Source: Anadara kagoshimensis
Lineage: Eukaryota; Mollusca; Bivalvia; Arcoida; Arcidae
Assembly: GCA_021292105.1 (NCBI GenBank)
Contig: CM037860.1
Coordinates: forward strand, 16,758,698 to 16,822,697
Length of the DNA stretch: 64,000 bases
Direction of reading: 5' to 3'
Numbering within the stretch: position 1 is the stretch's first letter; each line of letters begins with the position of its first letter. Made by a program: the position numbers and the translations under genes. Below are positions 62,201 through 64,000 of this stretch, piece after piece. The notes beneath the pieces are model-generated. The model was not told the DNA's origin. It worked only from the letters and a program-made list of their open reading frames with translations, and did not search any database.

Positions 62201-63126
62201 ATAATGCCAAAATTTGAGTGAACAAATAATGGCAATAAATCTAGGTTTTACTGTATAAAGTGTTTCATTTCCTTAGATAACTAATTTAAATGTTTTTATG
62301 CGTCTATTATTGCAGGTTATCCAGTTCTTCGTAACAGATTAGATTTTAAGAGTCCAGGAAGAGTCGCAAATAAAGATGACTGGAACAAGTTCTTAATGGC
62401 TACCAAGGTAGGTTTCATAGATTTAGGCAATAATGGTTGCCATGATCATTGTAAACATTTTCTACATTTCTACATTTACTTGTTCAAATTTTTTACCCCA
62501 GGCCTTCTTATCCGGAGCCTTGGCCTCACTTACAGATCACACTAATCTCACTCGGAACAAATCCTAGTGTCTAAAAGTTTGCTTACCAAAGCTCAGTGAT
62601 TTTCTCTGCATACTTGGGTTTCGATATAGGTGAAAGAGTCTTGATTTGGGCGTAAAACACCATTGCTCCACTCCACTCAAATTCTTACCATACCTTACCC
62701 TTAAGTTAAGAATGCTGTGACATAATATATAATCTATTTCCCCCAAAGTATCACAATTTTTTATGACCAAGAGTATTAAAATATCCGTTGTATGATTTGA
62801 AATTTTGCAGTTCGCATATTTCATATGTATCTAAATAGATAGTTGTCAATCAAATTTATGGTGTACTTTCCTCTAAGGTCACTTCATGGCTTGTAAATAA
62901 TGATAAGCACTGACCTAATAAGCCCAACTTTTTACTAAATTAACTAATGTTGTACTTATAAAAATAGAAGAATGTATTAATTTGCATACAGGAATGTTTG
63001 TGATGTGTATTATAAATATATCTTTTCTTGTTTCAGGTCTCTCACAGTACAGAACTACAGGATGTGTTGAAGTTTGTGAGTGCTTGGTGTGGAGCTACAC
63101 CAAACCCAAGTTATTCCTTCCAGTAA
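24857..63126 (+). CDS. IFT172: IFT172, intraflagellar transport protein 172 (whole gene, 46 coding exons)
   Basis: Peripheral IFT-B subunit that travels on trains in the ciliary axoneme and is linked to the switch from outward to return transport at the tip. Joining the exons gives about 1,750 codons, matching the animal family length (human 1,749). Order of parts: short leader, WD40 repeats over about residues 14-600 (exons 2-16), then an alpha-solenoid of TPR-like repeats to the C-terminus (exons 17-46), where paired helices with AxxLY and W-x-A patterns recur. Family phrases seen include [57 protein letters not shown] and [10 protein letters not shown]. Every junction is GT-AG and phases agree throughout. 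The exception is exon 2, where one extra base stops the frame at codon 52 as the sequence stands. Introns not described separately hold nothing I recognise. Confidence 0.97.
25443..25587 (+). CDS. IFT172: IFT172 exon 2 (residues 14-61), with a one-base frameshift
   Basis: First WD40 blade. The phrase [20 protein letters not shown] opens it and [12 protein letters not shown] closes it, but the two lie in different frames. The exon is 145 bases, one more than its neighbours' phases need, and a run of seven A (25546-25552) is the likely site of the extra base. As written, TAA at 25557 ends translation. Confidence 0.9.
25895..26007 (+). CDS. IFT172: IFT172 exon 3 (residues 62-99)
   Basis: Carries the family phrase [18 protein letters not shown]. 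Its last codon (Trp) is split with exon 4. Confidence 0.93.
26434..26619 (+). CDS. IFT172: IFT172 exon 4 (residues 99-161)
   Basis: WD40 segment with [10 protein letters not shown] and [20 protein letters not shown], strongly family-like. It ends in phase 2. Confidence 0.93.
27434..27521 (+). CDS. IFT172: IFT172 exon 5 (residues 161-190)
   Basis: WD40 segment with [20 protein letters not shown]. It ends in phase 0. Confidence 0.93.
27873..28087 (+). CDS. IFT172: IFT172 exon 6 (residues 191-262)
   Basis: WD40 segment with [28 protein letters not shown] and [13 protein letters not shown]. It ends in phase 2 within an arginine codon. Confidence 0.93.
28359..28482 (+). CDS. IFT172: IFT172 exon 7 (residues 262-303)
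   Basis: WD40 segment with [19 protein letters not shown]. It ends in phase 0. Confidence 0.93.
28794..28889 (+). CDS. IFT172: IFT172 exon 8 (residues 304-335)
   Basis: Contains [13 protein letters not shown] and [12 protein letters not shown], matching the family. Confidence 0.93.
29222..29383 (+). CDS. IFT172: IFT172 exon 9 (residues 336-389)
   Basis: Contains [15 protein letters not shown] and [20 protein letters not shown]. Confidence 0.93.
29845..29895 (+). CDS. IFT172: IFT172 exon 10 (residues 390-406)
   Basis: A 51-base micro-size exon with [15 protein letters not shown]; phase 0 at both ends. Confidence 0.92.
30371..30474 (+). CDS. IFT172: IFT172 exon 11 (residues 407-441)
   Basis: Contains [10 protein letters not shown] and [11 protein letters not shown]. 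Its last codon is split. Confidence 0.93.
31058..31143 (+). CDS. IFT172: IFT172 exon 12 (residues 441-470)
   Basis: Contains [10 protein letters not shown] and [12 protein letters not shown]. It ends in phase 1. Confidence 0.92.
31506..31618 (+). CDS. IFT172: IFT172 exon 13 (residues 470-507)
   Basis: Contains [20 protein letters not shown] and FRDKKLR. The donor is the weaker GTATAT. Confidence 0.92.
32185..32250 (+). CDS. IFT172: IFT172 exon 14 (residues 508-529)
   Basis: A short exon with [20 protein letters not shown], phase 0 at both ends. Confidence 0.92.
32757..32858 (+). CDS. IFT172: IFT172 exon 15 (residues 530-563)
   Basis: Contains [20 protein letters not shown] and [11 protein letters not shown]. 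Confidence 0.93.
33050..33220. mobile_element. MITE, CCACTGTACCATGTGATACCCC family, copy 3, in intron 15
   Basis: The left end CCCTGTACCATGTGATCAAT and the right end (TAGGGGTATCAGATGGTAAAGTGG) are inverted complements. The internal ATATCCAATGGAAAT is the reverse-side counterpart of the phrase in the other copies, so this copy lies in the opposite orientation. Confidence 0.6.
33456..33592 (+). CDS. IFT172: IFT172 exon 16 (residues 564-609)
   Basis: Last WD40 part, with TYSLDEG-like [20 protein letters not shown]. It ends in phase 2. Confidence 0.93.
33896..35027. mobile_element. non-autonomous hAT-like DNA element in intron 16
   Basis: It begins CAGGGCTCAAATTAGA and ends TTATTTTGAGCCCTG, an inverted pair. 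Both sides carry ATTAC (33891-33895 and 35028-35032), a 5-bp target duplication. Subterminal hairpins occur: GGGAGAAGT-C-ACTTCTCCC on the left, with repeated GGGAGAAGT words, and GGGCGAAG words on the right. A CAGGG terminus is common in hAT elements, some groups of which make 5-bp duplications. There is no transposase frame; the inside is AT-rich with T and C homopolymers. Confidence 0.65.
35157..35264 (+). CDS. IFT172: IFT172 exon 17 (residues 609-645)
   Basis: Start of the TPR region, with [20 protein letters not shown] and RQLHIAER. Confidence 0.93.
35703..35787 (+). CDS. IFT172: IFT172 exon 18 (residues 645-673)
   Basis: Contains [20 protein letters not shown]. Confidence 0.92.
36462..36554 (+). 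CDS. IFT172: IFT172 exon 19 (residues 674-704)
   Basis: Contains [20 protein letters not shown] and EAESVYLEQ. The donor is GTTGGT. Confidence 0.92.
36833..36910 (+). CDS. IFT172: IFT172 exon 20 (residues 705-730)
   Basis: Contains [20 protein letters not shown], a TPR helix pair. Confidence 0.92.
37380..37605 (+). mobile_element. SINE body copy in intron 20
   Basis: Contains GGTGTTTACACCACATGGAA, TCTTTCACTTACATTCAG and GTTGGAGGAAACTGGACTAC, a decayed version of the body shared with the 20.0- and 22.1-kb copies. The same text lies reversed near 62.6 kb. Confidence 0.4.
37700..37780 (+). CDS. IFT172: IFT172 exon 21 (residues 731-757)
   Basis: Contains [20 protein letters not shown]. Confidence 0.93.
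38028..38123 (+). CDS. IFT172: IFT172 exon 22 (residues 758-789)
   Basis: Contains [20 protein letters not shown]. Confidence 0.93.
38514..38585 (+). CDS. IFT172: IFT172 exon 23 (residues 790-813)
   Basis: Contains [17 protein letters not shown]. Confidence 0.92.
39240..39318 (+). CDS. IFT172: IFT172 exon 24 (residues 814-840)
   Basis: Contains [20 protein letters not shown]. The acceptor is a weak TTGAAG; this position is the only one that keeps phase and matches the family. It ends in phase 1. Confidence 0.9.
40670..40790 (+). CDS. IFT172: IFT172 exon 25 (residues 840-880)
   Basis: Contains [20 protein letters not shown] and [15 protein letters not shown]. Confidence 0.93.
41396..41540 (+). 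CDS. IFT172: IFT172 exon 26 (residues 880-928)
   Basis: Contains [20 protein letters not shown] and [17 protein letters not shown]. Confidence 0.93.
42018..42107 (+). CDS. IFT172: IFT172 exon 27 (residues 929-958)
   Basis: Contains [20 protein letters not shown] and KWEMAHK. Confidence 0.93.
42496..42593 (+). CDS. IFT172: IFT172 exon 28 (residues 959-991)
   Basis: Contains [20 protein letters not shown] and ends KEAER, with the arginine codon split. The last 45 or so bases have decayed copies in the following intron. Confidence 0.93.
42594..42920 (+). repeat. decayed tandem copies of the end of exon 28, with GA microsatellites
   Basis: Text like the exon end (GCTAGACAG..TTTAAGGAGGCTGAGAG) starts at 42550 in the exon and again at 42707 and 42868, 157 and 161 bases apart. 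Shorter echoes (AAGGAGACTGAGAGGTAAAA) lie near 42618 and 42785. Runs of GAGAGA sit after each donor-like site. Copy two keeps the reading frame; its donor reads GTTAAT. Neither copy has a good acceptor, so they are probably not spliced in. Confidence 0.8.
43224..43359 (+). CDS. IFT172: IFT172 exon 29 (residues 991-1036)
   Basis: Contains [20 protein letters not shown] and [14 protein letters not shown]. Confidence 0.93.
44197..44313 (+). CDS. IFT172: IFT172 exon 30 (residues 1037-1075)
   Basis: Contains [20 protein letters not shown] and [19 protein letters not shown]. The donor is GTAACA. Confidence 0.93.
44776..44918 (+). CDS. IFT172: IFT172 exon 31 (residues 1076-1123)
   Basis: Contains [20 protein letters not shown] and [16 protein letters not shown]. 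Confidence 0.93.
45383..45541 (+). CDS. IFT172: IFT172 exon 32 (residues 1123-1176)
   Basis: Contains [37 protein letters not shown] and GKPKEAVL. The methionine codon is split with exon 33 across a 3.5-kb intron. Confidence 0.93.
45694..46992 (+). mobile_element. array-bearing element with terminal hairpins, copy 2, in intron 32
   Basis: Starts with TTAGCTCACCTGAGCC-AAA-GGCTCAGATGAGCT, a near-perfect hairpin, followed by a CGTCGT-rich stretch. A unique part follows, then three 145-bp monomers (phase points 46331, 46476, 46621), an AT-rich tail, CAGGTGAGCG and the palindrome GGCCCATGGGCC (46972-46983) with TCTTGTTTT. It is more diverged than copies 1 and 3. The open frames across it are fortuitous. 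Confidence 0.75.
47178..48780 (+). mobile_element. array-bearing element with terminal hairpins, copy 3, in intron 32
   Basis: Same family and orientation as copy 2, only 185 bases after it. It has the start hairpin TTAGCTCACCTGAGCC-AAA-GGCTCAAGTGAGCT, a (GTC)n-like stretch, a unique part very similar to copy 1, and six monomers with exact 145-base spacing (47816, 47961, 48106, 48251, 48396, 48541). It ends CAGGTGAGCG..GGCCCATGGGCC (48760-48771) and TCTTGTTTT. Confidence 0.8.
49055..49235 (+). CDS. IFT172: IFT172 exon 33 (residues 1176-1236)
   Basis: Contains [31 protein letters not shown] and [15 protein letters not shown]. The donor is GTTTGT. Confidence 0.93.
49767..49876 (+). CDS. IFT172: IFT172 exon 34 (residues 1237-1273)
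   Basis: Contains [20 protein letters not shown] and LQDEYDREM. The donor GTTAGT lies only 27 bases before the Penelope-like insertion's target duplication. Confidence 0.93.
49904..49916. other. target-site duplication, left
   Basis: ATTTATATAAAAT, repeated exactly at 54729-54741 on the other side of the Penelope-like insertion. Confidence 0.8.
49970..50019 (-). ncRNA. hammerhead-ribozyme-like motif, minus unit outer repeat
   Basis: Reverse complement of the motif in the plus unit: CTGATGA, stem II, GAAAC-AT-GTC, GAC. See the entry at 52556. Confidence 0.55.
50238..50594 (-). pseudogene. C-terminal frame of the Penelope-like element, minus unit
   Basis: A 118-codon frame identical in translation to the plus-unit frame at 53938. 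Its function is not recognised. Confidence 0.5.
50530..51061 (-). pseudogene. reverse-transcriptase fragment of the Penelope-like element, minus unit
   Basis: Same translation as the plus-unit fragment ([28 protein letters not shown]). The open part from the first ATG is 50530-50934. Frames on the opposite strand here are shadows. Confidence 0.8.
51134..51691 (-). CDS. N-terminal protein of the Penelope-like element, minus unit
   Basis: 185 codons, the same as the plus-unit protein except at the end, where one fewer A in a homopolymer changes the final residues from SKK to SKNNF. See the plus-unit entry. Confidence 0.7.
   Translation of the reverse strand: MSNPQENTSTTSFRDPQEYVEAEDNPRKRKKNEEQTSQQTSQQTSSRIQEKNVAQFRALRKLHIKLVRTNSHMEYLDKCVHFDTVPKTLRLRIQPQIPDTNSNFLIKWEEAHLNFSRTLVRLLHDYWSERVRNIKKEIEEATENLKTQTEGEEMDIICNLLESTTISVKKEVGKRQATNTSKNNF
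51926..51975 (-). ncRNA. hammerhead-ribozyme-like motif, minus unit inner repeat
   Basis: Inverted copy of the motif at 52556-52605, with an identical core. Confidence 0.55.
52556..52605 (+). ncRNA. hammerhead-ribozyme-like motif, plus unit first repeat
   Basis: The conserved boxes are in order: CTGATGA (52565-52571), a stem II of six pairs (GGCAGC with GCTGTC, one G-U, loop CTA), GAAA (52588-52591), a minimal helix III (A-U, C-G closing a two-base AT loop) and the cleavage triplet GTC (52595-52597), followed by GAC that pairs with the GTC before CTGATGA to begin stem I. One extra C stands between CTGATGA and stem II. Hammerheads with very short helix III are known from Penelope-like terminal repeats. 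Activity is inferred. Confidence 0.6.
52840..53391 (+). CDS. N-terminal protein of the Penelope-like element, plus unit
   Basis: 183 codons. The first 50 residues are polar with a basic NPRKRKK stretch and repeated SQQT. Residues about 60-130 read [20 protein letters not shown], then [20 protein letters not shown] and a [16 protein letters not shown] helix. This pattern (short helix, cysteine, VPxxLxxxxxPxI, W, S.TL) is what I associate with the region before the reverse transcriptase in Penelope-like proteins. A coiled-coil-like stretch follows (140-165). Its frame ends before the polymerase part, so it is separated from it by deletion. Confidence 0.65.
   Translation: MSNPQENTSTTSFRDPQEYVEAEDNPRKRKKNEEQTSQQTSQQTSSRIQEKNVAQFRALRKLHIKLVRTNSHMEYLDKCVHFDTVPKTLRLRIQPQIPDTNSNFLIKWEEAHLNFSRTLVRLLHDYWSERVRNIKKEIEEATENLKTQTEGEEMDIICNLLESTTISVKKEVGKRQATNTSKK
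53470..54002 (+). pseudogene. reverse-transcriptase fragment of the Penelope-like element, plus unit
   Basis: An open stretch reading [19 protein letters not shown], then [12 protein letters not shown] (palm motif with the catalytic YIDD) and [11 protein letters not shown]. These are the later palm motifs of Penelope-family reverse transcriptases. The earlier motifs, including the first catalytic aspartate, are missing, as are the thumb and the GIY-YIG endonuclease. After DCTVKKDQ the frame turns into unrelated text and stops, while another frame (53938-54294) carries on. This copy cannot make an active polymerase. Confidence 0.85.
53938..54294 (+). pseudogene. C-terminal frame of the Penelope-like element, plus unit
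   Basis: 118 codons from an internal ATG; the same frame is open upstream from about 53845 ([20 protein letters not shown]), so the real segment is longer. It is proline-, asparagine- and acid-rich, without GIY-YIG or zinc-finger motifs, and I do not recognise it. It may be the remains of the region after the polymerase, joined by a deletion, or part of a second protein. Confidence 0.45.
54513..54562 (+). ncRNA. hammerhead-ribozyme-like motif, plus unit second repeat
   Basis: Same core as at 52556: CTGATGA (54522-54528), GAAA (54545-54548), then the GTC cleavage triplet and GAC. Confidence 0.58.
54729..54741. other. target-site duplication, right
   Basis: ATTTATATAAAAT, the exact partner of 49904-49916. 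Confidence 0.8.
54765..55015. repeat. dispersed repeat fragment in intron 34
   Basis: The phrases CATACTTGCCTACCC, TAAGTTGTAC..TTTTRRAGTTAAAATTAC recur near 43660-43735 (intron 29), and the end GGGAAGT..GGGTGCTC recurs near 39060 (intron 23). It is an old family with unknown ends. Confidence 0.4.
55068..55203 (+). CDS. IFT172: IFT172 exon 35 (residues 1273-1318)
   Basis: Contains [20 protein letters not shown] and YLKV, then EICTKCWMK. Confidence 0.93.
55607..55705 (+). CDS. IFT172: IFT172 exon 36 (residues 1319-1351)
   Basis: Contains [20 protein letters not shown] and [12 protein letters not shown]. Confidence 0.92.
56354..56463 (+). CDS. IFT172: IFT172 exon 37 (residues 1352-1388)
   Basis: Contains [20 protein letters not shown] and [16 protein letters not shown]. 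Confidence 0.94.
56960..57148. mobile_element. small Tc1/mariner-like inverted-repeat element, copy 1, in intron 37
   Basis: Starts TACAGTAGAAACTTATTC and ends TTGAGGTTTTATTGTA, an imperfect inverted pair with TA at the ends. The internal TATTTTGGAGTACCAAAGT and TTACCAAAACCC phrases are shared with the copies at 58.3 and 62.1 kb. Confidence 0.5.
57187..57250 (+). CDS. IFT172: IFT172 exon 38 (residues 1388-1409)
   Basis: Contains [20 protein letters not shown]. Confidence 0.93.
58113..58316 (+). CDS. IFT172: IFT172 exon 39 (residues 1410-1477)
   Basis: Contains [35 protein letters not shown] and [11 protein letters not shown]. Its donor GTAATG is followed almost at once by a small inverted-repeat element. 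Confidence 0.94.
58319..58513. mobile_element. small Tc1/mariner-like inverted-repeat element, copy 2, at the exon 39 donor
   Basis: The left end ATGCAGTAAAACTTTTGTTA and the right end (GATAGTACTGTA) are imperfect inverted partners. The internal phrases ATAATGCCCCTCGATAACTT, ATTTTGAAGTCCCAAAAT and TTGCCAAACCC match the 62.1-kb copy. The left end is within a few bases of the exon 39 splice donor. Confidence 0.5.
58745..58855 (+). CDS. IFT172: IFT172 exon 40 (residues 1478-1514)
   Basis: Contains [13 protein letters not shown] and [14 protein letters not shown]. Confidence 0.94.
59040..59245 (-). mobile_element. tRNA-derived SINE in intron 40
   Basis: On the minus strand the head reads GGTGTCCAAGTAGTTTAAAG (A-box-like), then GGTTAAAATCCC (B-box-like), about 45 bases later. 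The body is decayed. An (A)n tract of about 23 bases lies beyond it at 59359-59381, not clearly part of the element. Confidence 0.4.
59446..59661 (+). CDS. IFT172: IFT172 exon 41 (residues 1515-1586)
   Basis: The longest coding exon (216 bases), with [40 protein letters not shown] and AGMMCR. Confidence 0.94.
60500..60559 (+). CDS. IFT172: IFT172 exon 42 (residues 1587-1606)
   Basis: Encodes [20 protein letters not shown], matching the family. Confidence 0.93.
61119..61217 (+). CDS. IFT172: IFT172 exon 43 (residues 1607-1639)
   Basis: Contains [20 protein letters not shown] and [13 protein letters not shown]. Confidence 0.94.
61674..61827 (+). CDS. IFT172: IFT172 exon 44 (residues 1640-1691)
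   Basis: Contains [31 protein letters not shown] and [10 protein letters not shown]. It ends in phase 1. The intron before it ends with three near-repeats of TTTCCATGGTT. Confidence 0.93.
62082..62255. mobile_element. small Tc1/mariner-like inverted-repeat element, copy 3, in intron 44
   Basis: Ends in AATCTAGGTTTTACTGTA, the inverse of a TACAGTAAAACC terminus; the left end is decayed. The internal AATACCCCTTGATAATTCTG and CACCAAACCC phrases match the 58.3-kb copy. Confidence 0.45.
62316..62407 (+). CDS. IFT172: IFT172 exon 45 (residues 1691-1721)
   Basis: Contains [20 protein letters not shown] and [11 protein letters not shown]. Confidence 0.94.
62500..62690 (-). mobile_element. SINE body copy in intron 45
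   Basis: On the minus strand it contains GGTGTTTTACGCCCAAATCA followed by AGACTCTTTCACCTATATCG, the reverse-strand counterpart of the 37.4-kb and 20.0-kb copies. Confidence 0.42.
63037..63126 (+). CDS. IFT172: IFT172 exon 46 (residues 1722-1750 and stop)
   Basis: Contains [20 protein letters not shown] and ends YSFQ-stop, close to the conserved family C-terminus (FSFQ in vertebrates). Confidence 0.95.
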   Translation, partial: VSHSTELQDVLKFVSAWCGATPNPSYSFQ

Positions 63127-63720
63127 TTAACAGCTTTGGAGAGATATATAGATCTTACAATATTATTTGTTGTGTTAAACTTTACATTCCATTTCACTTT
63201 ACACATATCAGTTGTGACATTATTATTCTTAGGACTTTAAACTTGTGATAATTGAAGGCCATTGTCCTATATTATGTGCTATGTGATAAACAGTTTTTAC
63301 CAATCTTGGAAAATTATTATTTTTGACTCCAAAATAACTATCTTCAATAATAGTGAAGGAATAATCAATAAACTCTTGTTTGAATATAAAATCTATTTAT
63401 AGCATTGGGATTTTCCTGAAATAAGATTTAGATTGACATGTAGAATAACAAATGTTTAATTGTCCAACTTACAGTGTTGTGAGGTACCAAAATTATAAAG
63501 TCAGTGTGTATCTGTTGCTAAAAACTTGATTCAGCAGTTATTTATCCGTCCATTACACAAATACAAAGTGTGTTTTAGATTATAATTTTATCTTTTATAC
63601 ATCTATTTATATTGTTATTGAGCTATTTATTCAATCTTTTGTGCTTTTGCTGAAGTCACAGAAATATAATTCAAAGTATTAGAAATAAAATGTTTATTTA
63701 AAATGGATTCATTTTGTCTT
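63127..63720 (+). other. IFT172: IFT172 3' untranslated region
   Basis: Non-coding tail after the TAA stop with two AATAAA hexamers (63367-63372 and 63684-63689). Either could direct cleavage; the second is followed by T-rich sequence. Confidence 0.5.
63684..63689 (+). terminator. polyadenylation signal candidate for IFT172
   Basis: AATAAA about 560 bases after the stop codon, followed within 30 bases by T-rich sequence. An earlier AATAAA at 63367-63372 is an alternative. Confidence 0.45.
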
Positions 63721-64000
63721 TATTCATTTGACACATAGCAGTATGCAGCATTCTAACTCACCTTGCAAGTCAGGAGAGAGCTATTGCTATTCTCCTGGCA
63801 ACTTTTATGTCTTTCTGTCTGTTCCATGCATAGATTGTTAAAGGTTTTTTGCAGTTTCCGTAGGCAATATTATTGTTAATTTTGAGGTCAGTTGAGCTAC
63901 ATGACATTCTAACAATTTCCATTGATATTTGATGGATGGTTTGTGTTTGTATGAGGATAATATTGAAGCGAGTAACAGAACCTGATCTTTGCATGTAGGT
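63721..64000. other. intergenic, nothing recognised
   Basis: No splice-flanked frame. The 74-codon minus-strand frame at 63770-63994 runs near the window end and has no recognisable domain. Confidence 0.4.

Overview
This is AT-rich eukaryotic nuclear DNA with long introns, GT-AG splicing, many short dispersed repeats and almost no long open frames. It is most likely from a bivalve mollusc. The reasons are the repeats that open with an AGCTCACCTGAGCC hairpin and close with GGCCCATGGGCCTCTTGT, the frequent TACATGTA words, and the animal-type ciliary gene. The species cannot be named from the sequence.

Layout. 1-10.4 kb is mostly non-coding; it holds one splice-flanked open segment (2177-2302) that resembles the end of an alpha-2-macroglobulin/thioester-protein receptor-binding domain, plus old repeats. 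10.4-16.4 kb holds an XK-related (XKR) membrane protein gene with a single large coding exon (14398-16434) and two probable leader exons or leader parts. 16.5-24.8 kb is intergenic: miniature inverted-repeat elements, tRNA-derived SINEs and a 1.6-kb array-bearing element nested in an older array of its own 145-bp monomer. 24,857-63,126 is a complete IFT172 gene in 46 coding exons, about 1,750 codons, close to the known animal length. It encodes the WD40/TPR subunit of the intraflagellar transport IFT-B complex. All inferred junctions are GT-AG and keep phase. The one break is in exon 2, where a run of seven A shifts the frame by one base and creates an early stop.

The IFT172 introns are a trap for mobile DNA. 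They hold a small inverted-repeat element, a 1.13-kb hAT-like element with a 5-bp target duplication, two 1.3-1.6-kb elements with 145-bp arrays, and a 4.8-kb Penelope-like retroelement. The Penelope-like insertion is a nearly perfect head-to-head inverted dimer flanked by a 13-bp target duplication, with four copies of a hammerhead-ribozyme-like motif in its terminal repeats. Intron 28 carries decayed tandem copies of the end of exon 28.

The observations most worth following are the Penelope-like palindrome with its hammerhead motifs, the array-bearing element family (two terminal hairpins, nuclear-receptor-like half-sites every 145 bp, and an RFX X-box match, one copy lying about 0.8 kb upstream of the ciliary gene), and the exon 2 frameshift.
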